Positions 48,338 through 55,375 of a stretch of 64,000 nucleotides of DNA are shown here, in pieces (the stretch's first letter is position 1; each line of letters starts with the position of its first letter). The DNA is from Bartonella sp. HY328 (GTDB lineage Bacteria > Pseudomonadota > Alphaproteobacteria > Rhizobiales > Rhizobiaceae). The stretch is taken from contig NZ_CP104883.1 of assembly GCF_025449335.1 (NCBI RefSeq), positions 2,534,501 through 2,598,500 of the forward strand. The letters run 5' to 3'. Made by a program: the position numbers and the translations under genes. The notes below the pieces were generated by a model. It saw only the letters and a program-made list of their open reading frames with translations, ran no database searches and was not told where the DNA came from.

Positions 48338-48839
48338 TGTATGACCTCCAGTCAAAGTTTCACATAGGTCGAGGCAATTTAAAATTGTTGAGAGCAAGCT
48401 CTCGATCCCCTTAAACGAAAAAGTAGCCCTGAAGCGCTCCTTCCTCTTAATTTCAACATACAGACTAGAATAATTGTTACAACCCATAAATGCAGTTTGA
48501 AACGGTTATCAAAACAGTAGCACCTCCCTTGTTGCAGAAAAGTCACAAAAATGTCATTAAAGCTTCAATTTCGGTATAAATTGTTAGGAAAATGTTAATA
48601 TATTAACGAATTACAGTTGGGGATAATGCAATTGCATTACCAAAATATAGATGATCAAGACTCAAGATAATGGTCAAAACATAGCCTACCATTCATGAAT
48701 AGTTAGACACGCGGAGGGAAATTTTAGGATGATTCTAATTTTAGCCCGCCCAAAATCGATCCTTTTAAAAAAAAATGTGTTTTTTATTAAATAGGGCTTG
48801 CACTTGTATAAATAAGTGTTTATTGGAACCACATCTCAC
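48338..48839. promoter_or_regulatory. Leader and promoter region of porin copy 2
   Basis: It contains the duplicated leader (48338-48460) and the box TGTTGCAGAAAAGTCACA at 48530-48547, which reads TGTGACTTTTCTGCAACA in the direction of transcription. The box-to-ATG distance is 193 bases, as in copy 1. Beyond 48550 the sequence is AT-rich up to the tRNA, with no gene. Confidence 0.6.
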
Positions 48840-48930
48840 GGAGAGATGGCCGAGTGGTCGAAGGCGCTCCCCTGCTAAGGGAGTAGGGCTCAAAAGGCTC
48901 TCATGGGTTCGAATCCCATTCTCTCCGCCA
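48840..48930 (+). tRNA. tRNA-Ser (anticodon GCT)
   Basis: The gene has 91 bases including an encoded CCA. Acceptor strands GGAGAGA and TCTCTCC pair perfectly. The anticodon loop CTGCTAA gives GCT, reading AGC/AGT Ser codons. The long variable arm (GTAGGGCTCAAAAGGCTCTC) is that of a class II tRNA, and the T arm ATGGG-TTCGAAT-CCCAT is intact. It stands between porin genes and degraded, phage-related sequence, a place where integrases often act. Confidence 0.97.
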
Positions 48931-49442
48931 TAAATAAAATATTCTAAATATGTTTTTTTATAGAGATATTTTACAATCTTTTCTTGAGAACTCTATGGTG
49001 TAACGCCTAATGGCGTAAAACTGACACACAGACTTACTTGCCGTTCATTTATTAAAATCTTTTCTAAATTTATTAAGGGAATTTTTCATAATCTTTAAAT
49101 ATTGGAATCTCACTTCACCATCTAAGAGCCCCCTGTACAGTACGGGATAAATATTAATACGGAACGAAGTAAATTTGCTTTTATACATAATCAGCTTGCA
49201 AATTAATATATTGACAATCTACGTTGTGCTTGGCGGGCGATAAGAATAACAACCTTACTTGAATTAACATAAGATGGAATGAATTTTAACCACCAACAAA
49301 TAGCTTTATGCGACCTTAATGATAAAAACTCTCCCAAAGGTGCTCGAATTAGCAATTTTATAATAGTCAATTAAAATATTTCTTTTTTTACGCATTCTGA
49401 ATCAGAGTATTTAAGCATATTAAATACTTAAAGAGGATCAAT
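48931..49442. other. Gene-free region after tRNA-Ser
   Basis: AT-rich, many stops, no ORF, no direct repeat of the tRNA 3' end seen inside the window. If a phage or island used this tRNA, the other attachment copy lies outside. Confidence 0.4.
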
Positions 49443-50070
49443 ATGTTGAAATTTTTTTTCAAAAAAACATTTTTTTGTTTTTTTAGCAATTATCTTGTCA
49501 GGATGTGCAAGTAGCCAGCCACCCGTAGCATCGCGAGTTTCGAATCAATTAGTCGCAAAAGTTTTTAGTACTAATAATCAACTTGCAGTCACCGCTTTTG
49601 AAAAGATTTGCGTTGAGAATGCGTTTTAAAAATTAAAATTGGATAAAAGCTGCTAAAGTCTATAGTGTGGGTAAGATTACTTTAAAAATTCCAATGGTAG
49701 CAAATGTGGCCAAAGAGTTGAGACCAGCATAACCACCAGTGATGGTATGATGGAGTTTGTTATTATTGCACCAAATAAAGCTTTGCCAAGTCCGCGTAAT
49801 TACCGGAAAATCACTTATTATGACCAGTCTATTTGGTACGAGTATGATGATGCAAAAGCATTGGATGTAAGACTTGGCATGATGTTAGTCAAAAGATTTA
49901 AGAATGACATCACCATACCACAGGAAGTCAAAGAAAATAAATCGAATCCGCAACGGGGTTTAATATTATACGGCCCTACATATGCCAGTTATGAGAATGG
50001 TAAACTGTTACGCTATTCCTTATCTGCGATAGGTAGTGCAAATATTCTATCTACTAATTATAAAAGCTAA
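49443..50070 (+). pseudogene. Decayed lipoprotein gene
   Basis: The ATG at 49443 starts MLKFFFKKTFF and then shifts frame in a T-rich run. The continuing frame reads LAIILSGCASSQPPVASRVS, a typical lipobox with Cys. That frame stops at ENAF. A third segment, from about 49690, reads NGSKCGQRVETSITTSDGMM and goes on open to 50070 (EFVIIAPNKALPSPRNYRKI and so on). Homopolymer-type frameshifts broke a gene for a lipoprotein of about 200 residues. I do not recognise the family. Confidence 0.65.
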
Positions 50071-50826
50071 AAATCAAAGCAACTTAAGACTGTCATATCT
50101 ATAAGGATACAATTGTTAATCGGTCTATTATAATTTAAATGTTTAATTTTTGAAATTAAACCCACCCATTGCGGTAGGATTTTTATGCAAAAATAATCAT
50201 AGGAACGCATGAATGCGATATCGGCGTTTAAATTGCAAGATTGACCGGCTTATTGCCGATGCTGATCATAGCGATAAAAGTCACGCCCGTTTAGGTAAAC
50301 GTTTAGAAAATGTTTAAAAACCAGTTTATGATTTTAACAGATAATGTCAACGTAAAATTGGTGCGTGAATGCGTGTTTCGCTTATCTATAATGTTATTGG
50401 GGGAACCTTGATTTTGTATTGGAGAAGTAAATTTCAATCTTGAAAGTATTTTGATTTTTTCCCAAAATCATTCTGGGAGCTACCCCAATAAACGAAAAAT
50501 TAAAAACGTGCGTGTCGTTTGTGCTACACTCGCCTGCTTATATCTGCATAAGGCTGCACAATAAAGAAATTCTATACTCTTATAAACTAGCTCAACTATC
50601 AGCTTTTAGGAAAATTAACTGGTTCTTTAAGGGAGGATTGAACTCCCGACCTCCGACTTATAAATTAATTGGTCTATATGGAAAGGCCCGAACTAAGATG
50701 CATAGAGCCTAAATTTTAATGAACGTTTAGAACATCTCCTCATTTTAACCACCTCATGAGGTTCAAATGAACCTAAAAGCACTTCTTTTTATTCTACCCC
50801 TGCCCTAAACCAATTTTTCAAAAAGA
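50071..50826. other. Degenerate region between lipoprotein remnant and prophage lysis genes
   Basis: A 34-codon frame at 50213-50317 (MRYRRLNCKIDRLIADADHS and onward) has AGGAA before it, but no recognised family. A tRNA-like remnant lies at 50620-50692. Two overlapping palindromes, CCTCATGAGG at 50752-50761 and AGGTTCA-AA-TGAACCT at 50759-50774, lie just past the holin-like gene and may form its terminator or a recombination site. The rest is empty. Confidence 0.4.
50620..50692 (-). pseudogene. tRNA remnant
   Basis: The minus strand reads AATTTATAAGTCGGAGGTC, then a perfect T arm GGGAG-TTCAATC-CTCCC, then seven bases, a discriminator A and CCA. The anticodon-loop-like TTTATAA would hold TAT. 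The 5' half has no recognisable D arm and does not pair with the 3' acceptor strand, so it is a 3' half only. It may be a broken phage tRNA or an old attachment-site fragment. Confidence 0.5.
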
Positions 50827-51198
50827 TTAAAATGCTTTAAATATTGAAATTATCTTACCCCAATAAGAAGCCAAGGTTCCACCAACAAAAGCAGAGATTA
50901 GAGAGACAAGCATTAACGCGCCAATGGCTCGCTCTCGCCACCGGTTGAAATCAGAAACTGGCTTTTCAACCTTTTCAAGCCGATGCAAAATTTCTTTTGC
51001 CGTACGTTCTGTATGATCTTGTTTTCGCTCAATGCGATCAATTCTTTCATATTGTAAGGCTCTCTTTTCTGTCGCCCTTTCCATATCTTCAATAGGACGG
51101 TCTAATTTGCCCTCAATAAGCCCAATGGCGCGGTCATGTGATTCTGTCACTTCCAGCACCTTTGCTTTTGACCAAAGCGGTCTGTTGATAATACCCAC
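50827..51198 (-). CDS. Holin-like / DUF1515-type prophage protein
   Basis: The product has 123 residues: a charged helical N-terminal two thirds (ESHDRAIGLIEGKLDRPIED, RIERKQDHTERTAKEILHRL) and one C-terminal transmembrane segment (AIGALMLVSLISAFVGGTLA). Similar proteins sit at the end of lysis cassettes in rhizobial phages, annotated DUF1515 or putative holin. Its 5' end overlaps the lipoprotein gene by about 50 bases in another frame. Role in lysis is inferred from position. Confidence 0.6.
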   Translation of the reverse strand: MGIINRPLWSKAKVLEVTESHDRAIGLIEGKLDRPIEDMERATEKRALQYERIDRIERKQDHTERTAKEILHRLEKVEKPVSDFNRWRERAIGALMLVSLISAFVGGTLASYWGKIISIFKAF

Positions 51199-51347
51199 TT
51201 ACTCAAAAGCGGTTCGGTTTGGATTAATTGCACTGGCTCATTTATCGCTGGTGGTTTTGTCCACCCTGCGCAAGAAAACTTTGCATTTGTCTGGCATCCC
51301 ACCAATGGCAAGGCACAAAGCATAATTGCTATAGCTATTAACTTCAT
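51147..51347 (-). CDS. Rz1-like outer-membrane spanin lipoprotein, nested gene
   Basis: From ATG 51347 the 66-residue product starts MKLIAIAIMLCALPLVGCQT, a lipoprotein signal with lipobox LVGC. The mature part is short and has the PP-containing CAGWTKPPAINEPVQLIQ. It begins inside the preceding i-spanin-like gene in a different frame and runs on past its end, the arrangement of phage Rz/Rz1 pairs. Its own 3' end overlaps the holin-like gene. Should join inner and outer membranes in the last lysis step. Confidence 0.72.
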   Translation of the reverse strand: MKLIAIAIMLCALPLVGCQTNAKFSCAGWTKPPAINEPVQLIQTEPLLSKWVLSTDRFGQKQRCWK

Positions 51348-51492
51348 ATTGGATCTCATTTGCTGTTTGATAGGCTTTAACGGCTGATTTGAGTGCAGCC
51401 TCTTCTTCATGCTCACGCCCATAAATGAAGCCGATTGATGCAGCGATGGTGATAACGGCAATCAAAACGCCAATTTTGTAACGCCACGTCAT
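51238..51492 (-). CDS. Rz-like inner-membrane spanin candidate
   Basis: The 84-residue product has an N-terminal membrane anchor (RYKIGVLIAVITIAASIGFI) followed by a helical periplasmic part (REHEEEAALKSAVKAYQTA) and a short tail with two Cys (CLAIGGMPDKCKVFL). It directly abuts the endolysin stop and hosts the embedded lipoprotein frame. It is shorter than lambda Rz, but small forms are usual in rhizobial phages. Confidence 0.7.
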   Translation of the reverse strand: MTWRYKIGVLIAVITIAASIGFIYGREHEEEAALKSAVKAYQTANEIQYEVNSYSNYALCLAIGGMPDKCKVFLRRVDKTTSDK

Positions 51493-52158
51493 TTAAGTGT
51501 TCTCGCTTTTTGTTCTCTTAATGAAATAAAATGCACCAACGATTGCACCAATAACCATAATTGCCGCTAAGCCCCATTTAAAAGGTCCGTGACCACTTGC
51601 AAAGCCTGTTAACCCTGATGCTGCACCAACGATAGGCGCGATCACCTCTGGTTTAATTAAAGGATTGTCTTTAACAGCTTGTGGCTTCACATAATTAGAT
51701 GAAACAAATTCACCCTTAACCCATAAGCTGCCCTCGGCTGAACGGCGATTAACAAGCCCTTGCAAGCGTTTTCCGCCTGCCTTGACCCATTTCATCAACT
51801 CGGCTGGCACTGCGTCATAGTCGCCATTATTGAGCTTTTTAAGCAATGTCGATTTTTTAAATGCCATAACACCAACATTATAGGTAAATGAAACAAGAGC
51901 TGCGAATTGGTTGTCGTGTAATTTAACCTCAACCGATTGTTCAACTGCTTGCTCATATTACGTCAAATCATTAGCAAGGATTTTCTCGGCTTCCTTTTCA
52001 GTGATAACCATGCCTTGCCGCAGATAAGGATCACCCGCCATGCTTGTGTGACCATAGCCGATAGTCCAAACCTTTGCGCTGTCTAAATAAGCCTTTGTTC
52101 GTAAGCCTTCCCATTGCTTGATATGGTTTAAGCCGTCTTGATTGATTTTGCGTGTCAT
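51493..52158 (-). pseudogene. Phage endolysin (GH24 lysozyme with C-terminal membrane anchor), one internal stop
   Basis: The frame from ATG 52158 to 51493 is 221 residues if read through, with one TAA at 51958-51960 (codon 67). Before it is the catalytic IKQWEGL, then AYLDS and VWTIGYGHT, giving the T4-lysozyme Glu-Asp-Thr triad. After it, in the same frame, are LHDNQFAALVSFTYNVGV, KKSTLLKKLNNGDYDAVP and LQGLVNRRSAE. A C-terminal helix, WGLAAIMVIGAIVGAFYFI, would anchor it in the membrane. As it stands, translation gives a 66-residue fragment with the triad but no core of the fold, so lysis is probably impaired. Confidence 0.87.
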
Positions 52159-52223
52159 TCGTTTTCCTTTGCGCATAAAAAAAACCGCCAATTAGCGGTA
52201 TGTATTTCAAAATTTACATTTAA

Positions 52224-52820
52224 TTATTCAAGCCGCGAAGCCCATAACCACAGATCGTTTAACTGACTTTCACTAATGTTATTGATTGCCGCAAGGTTAT
52301 TCACAAGCGGAAAATCTCGGTTAAAGCTGGTTGCTTTTGTAATATCAATTTTAACCTCGTTACGCTCGGTTTCATCGGCTATATAAAGTGGGCTGCCCTC
52401 TGTTGTGATAGCAACAACCAATTGTTCCTCTGTTACGCCAATAACAAGCGCAGCTTGCCAAAATTGACGTGCTGTTAATGATGGGTAAATAATCGGCTTT
52501 TCTGGCTCTGGTGGCTTTTCTTGCAATAAGCCGTCTATAGTTGGATCGCCAAGCTCTTTAATAGTGACGCTTTCGCCGCTTTCTGTGTACCATGTTTCAC
52601 CGCGATGATCTGGTACGATAACCCATTCACCATGCATCATATTATCTGGCGTTCGGTTAAACACTGCCGTTTGATTTTTGCCAGTTTCTGGCGGTGCTAT
52701 CAATGTGCAGAATGCTGGGTAAGACCATTCATTTTCTCTAAATGGCGATTGTTTCGCTTGGCCTACCGCCAAAAACTCATATGTAATATTTGAATAATTA
52801 TATATTAAAGGTGCGGTCAT
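52224..52820 (-). CDS. Prophage tail fibre-associated protein (assembly/chaperone type)
   Basis: The product has 198 residues. The C-terminal half, YPSLTARQFWQAALVIGVTE to LAAINNISESQLNDLWLWA, has the pattern of small proteins encoded right after tail fibre genes, which assist fibre folding. The N-terminal half is distinct, with HGEWVIVPDHRGETWY. It follows the fibre gene by seven bases. The helper role is inferred from place and pattern. Confidence 0.6.
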   Translation of the reverse strand: MTAPLIYNYSNITYEFLAVGQAKQSPFRENEWSYPAFCTLIAPPETGKNQTAVFNRTPDNMMHGEWVIVPDHRGETWYTESGESVTIKELGDPTIDGLLQEKPPEPEKPIIYPSLTARQFWQAALVIGVTEEQLVVAITTEGSPLYIADETERNEVKIDITKATSFNRDFPLVNNLAAINNISESQLNDLWLWASRLE

Positions 52821-52827
52821 TTTTGCC

Positions 52828-54030
52828 TCATTGATAACGAATGCACATTAATAGCGCGACATTTCGTGGACGGTTTTCATTTGCTGTAGGGACGACACGA
52901 GAAGCATCAAAACTGGGGTTAGCGATTGAAGTTGCGGCATTACCTTGCGGATTAGTGTTTGAATAATTCCCTAACTGCGAACCGCTAAACGCACCGGAAG
53001 TAGTATAGATAGGCGAACCATTTTCGCTACCATGAATAGTGAAATTACCTGTAATATTCCTTATTGCATCGCCTTGTACTGATCCAAGCGTGCGGCCATT
53101 ATCAAGGCCGCGCCCATTATCTAAGCCGCGAATAAATTCCCCGCACAAATATGGTAAACGAAAAGTTGTTGAGCCGTCACCAGTTGAATAAGCACCAGAT
53201 TTAGATGTCCAATCCGCCTCACTTACTGCGCCACCATATTTTTGAACTACAGCCCAAAGCAAAGGCGCATCAGCTCTATTGATAAGCTGTCCATTTGCCT
53301 CTAACCAATCGTCTGGTGCTTTAGCTAGGGCAAATGGAGCCGTCATGCCAACATTATTGCTTTGCGACTTTATACTTGCAGCTATTTGCGATCGTTCACT
53401 TGCCGTCAAAAATAAATGTTTCGTACCCTCTGTGATGTTATCAGAATTGCGCAAATCTTGAATTGCTTTTCGTTCTGAACTTGTCAAAAATAGATTAGTG
53501 GAACCTTGCTTGACATTATCAGAATCAAGGTCAACCGCTTTAATTTTATTATCTGCATCACCTACAATAATTTGATTTTCAGCAAGCGTTAAATCTGCAA
53601 TTTTCTGCAAATTAGAAAAATCAAATAATGTAACTGTACCATCAATATCATCGCCAATAATCCCCATGCCTTTGGTCATTGACAAAGAAGAAATAGACGA
53701 TAGCAAGCCTGAATTAATCTTAGACAGAAAGTCGCGAACGGCTGCCGATAAGCTTGATCCATCTGGTTGATAGCGTATGAATGTTTCAATTGTTCCTGCC
53801 GCACTATCTGGGCAATCAAAGAACAATTTACCGCTTGTTGCGCTTGTAACTTCCGCTATGGGCAACACCATGCCATTGCTATGATGTATTGTAAAGCCAG
53901 GTAAAATATTTACAGCTTGCAAATCGGCGCCATTAGTCACGGTAAAATCTTTTGATCCTGCCGTTAAGACAATATTGCCAACTGTATAGTCTGGCCTTGC
54001 GCCAAACCTATAGTTAATATTATTCGCCAT
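52828..54030 (-). CDS. Phage tail fibre with collar domain
   Basis: The product has 400 residues. The N-terminal 150 are a baseplate- or tail-binding region. Two degenerate shaft repeats follow, each with NLFLTSSERKAI-like sequence. The C-terminal third is a phage tail-collar fold: PDDWLEANGQLINRADAPLL, then FRLPYLCGEFIRGLDNGRG and the closing RPRNVALLMCIRYQ. A local duplication gives GLDNGRGLDNGRTLG. This is the probable receptor-binding fibre. Confidence 0.85.
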   Translation of the reverse strand: MANNINYRFGARPDYTVGNIVLTAGSKDFTVTNGADLQAVNILPGFTIHHSNGMVLPIAEVTSATSGKLFFDCPDSAAGTIETFIRYQPDGSSLSAAVRDFLSKINSGLLSSISSLSMTKGMGIIGDDIDGTVTLFDFSNLQKIADLTLAENQIIVGDADNKIKAVDLDSDNVKQGSTNLFLTSSERKAIQDLRNSDNITEGTKHLFLTASERSQIAASIKSQSNNVGMTAPFALAKAPDDWLEANGQLINRADAPLLWAVVQKYGGAVSEADWTSKSGAYSTGDGSTTFRLPYLCGEFIRGLDNGRGLDNGRTLGSVQGDAIRNITGNFTIHGSENGSPIYTTSGAFSGSQLGNYSNTNPQGNAATSIANPSFDASRVVPTANENRPRNVALLMCIRYQ

Positions 54031-54286
54031 TAGTCACCTCGTCATCATCAATGATTGCTGGCATTTGTGGCGCGTTTATTCGTGCCGTTAGCCTGTCAAT
54101 CTCTGCTTGCTTTAAGGCGTTTTCAGATTTAAGTTTTTCAACTTCTTGTTGTAAATCCTCAACTGCAAGTTGTGTATTGTGCAAATTGGTTGCTGCTACT
54201 AAATTACGATTGCGAAAAAATGCGCTTTCGGCCATAGCTTCGCTAGCCGCCACCTCGTAAGGCACGGTTATTTTATTGTTATCCAT
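54020..54286 (-). CDS. Small coiled-coil prophage protein
   Basis: The 88-residue product has a heptad-rich middle (LQQEVEKLKSENALKQAEID) and an acidic end (IIDDDEVTNGE). Its 3' end overlaps the fibre start by 11 bases. No family recognised; perhaps a fibre trimerisation or connector piece. Confidence 0.55.
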   Translation of the reverse strand: MDNNKITVPYEVAASEAMAESAFFRNRNLVAATNLHNTQLAVEDLQQEVEKLKSENALKQAEIDRLTARINAPQMPAIIDDDEVTNGE

Positions 54287-54298
54287 GTTATTTTTTCC

Positions 54299-55042
54299 TT
54301 AAAGCCCTGTTATATCAATGATCCAATAAAACATTTCGTTGTATTGCCGTCTTACTGTACTCCAACCATATTGTCCCTTATAAACCGGATTTTGTCCTGG
54401 CATTGTGAACCATTTTGCAGCATCTAAAATTAAACCGCTCCCGGTATTGCGTGGCGTATATACGTAAATATCTGATGTTGCTGTGTTGTTTTGCTTGTAT
54501 CTTATAGTTATGCTTCCAACAGATAAAGCAAGAGCAGCGTAAGTCCTCCCTGCTTTTAGTGGCACTGTTATGCTTTCTGGTATCCATGTGGGGTGGTCTG
54601 GTAATTGTTGAACTGGTGTTGCATCAATTTCCAGACTACTGATAGGAAGAATACGACTTACCGCCGCTACTATAGAAAGCGGCTTTAAAGCTGAATGATA
54701 CATCAATTCGCCTGAAGCATTAAAAACGCGCAAACCAAATTGATCTTGTGGCGTTGGGTAATTTTTACCAAAAGCATACCAATAAAATGTTTCCATTGGA
54801 TTCCATGTATTCACAATGTAATGCCAAACACCGTTTCTTTTCCCATTTTGCACTATAGTTGCGCCTGAATCTGATCTTACTACTACCAACAATTGTTCAT
54901 CTGACTGTATGTAAAGATCTGTAGCTCGGTCGATCATGGAAGGGCTTGCCCCCGTTCCCTTTTGCACTAGAACATAATTTCTGTAACTATCATCAATTTG
55001 CACAACATTATTATCATTAAAAACTTTTAAGCCGACTGCCAT
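54299..55042 (-). CDS. Prophage tail-region protein, paralogue of the next upstream gene
   Basis: The product has 247 residues, starting MAVGLKVFNDNNVVQIDDSY. That N-terminus matches the neighbouring 108-residue protein (GLRLFNENGQIYFDTD), a strand-rich motif seen in small phage tail-tip accessory proteins. The rest is beta-rich and without known domain. It abuts the upstream gene with a one-base overlap. Probably a virion decoration or fibre-connecting protein. Confidence 0.55.
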   Translation of the reverse strand: MAVGLKVFNDNNVVQIDDSYRNYVLVQKGTGASPSMIDRATDLYIQSDEQLLVVVRSDSGATIVQNGKRNGVWHYIVNTWNPMETFYWYAFGKNYPTPQDQFGLRVFNASGELMYHSALKPLSIVAAVSRILPISSLEIDATPVQQLPDHPTWIPESITVPLKAGRTYAALALSVGSITIRYKQNNTATSDIYVYTPRNTGSGLILDAAKWFTMPGQNPVYKGQYGWSTVRRQYNEMFYWIIDITGL

Positions 55043-55368
55043 TAATGATATACCCCATATAAAATATATGAAGCATAATTATCGCCGATCCGATTACTAC
55101 CGCCTACCCATTGCCATTTTAAATATTCACCCTCCACCCAAACGCTTGCAAAAATAATAGAATTTGTGTTGCCATTTTTTAAAAACATATCATCCCAATT
55201 TATATCTCCAATAACCCAAGGGTTGCCAGTTGAAAATTCGGGAATATGTAGTTGCCCGCTATCGGGCCAGCCTTTGGTGTAAAGGCTACCTAGTGTTCGG
55301 CACGGCTGCATATCGGTGTCAAAATATATTTGCCCGTTTTCGTTAAATAATCTTAATCCCTGACCCAT
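55042..55368 (-). CDS. Small prophage tail-region protein
   Basis: The 108-residue product begins MGQGLRLFNENGQIYFDTDM, the same motif as its downstream paralogue. It is beta-rich, aromatic, with WVGGSNRIGDNYASYILYG at the end. It begins seven bases after the J-like gene. Function not known. Confidence 0.55.
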   Translation of the reverse strand: MGQGLRLFNENGQIYFDTDMQPCRTLGSLYTKGWPDSGQLHIPEFSTGNPWVIGDINWDDMFLKNGNTNSIIFASVWVEGEYLKWQWVGGSNRIGDNYASYILYGVYH

Positions 55369-55375
55369 TATTCAC

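Noticed and set aside
48338..48487. 50-codon extension of porin copy 2
   Set aside because: It runs through the leader conserved with copy 1, and the signal peptide starts at 48337.
50213..50317. 34-codon frame as a YdcH-like small protein
   Set aside because: Only vague likeness in KIDRLIADAD; too short and in a decayed region.
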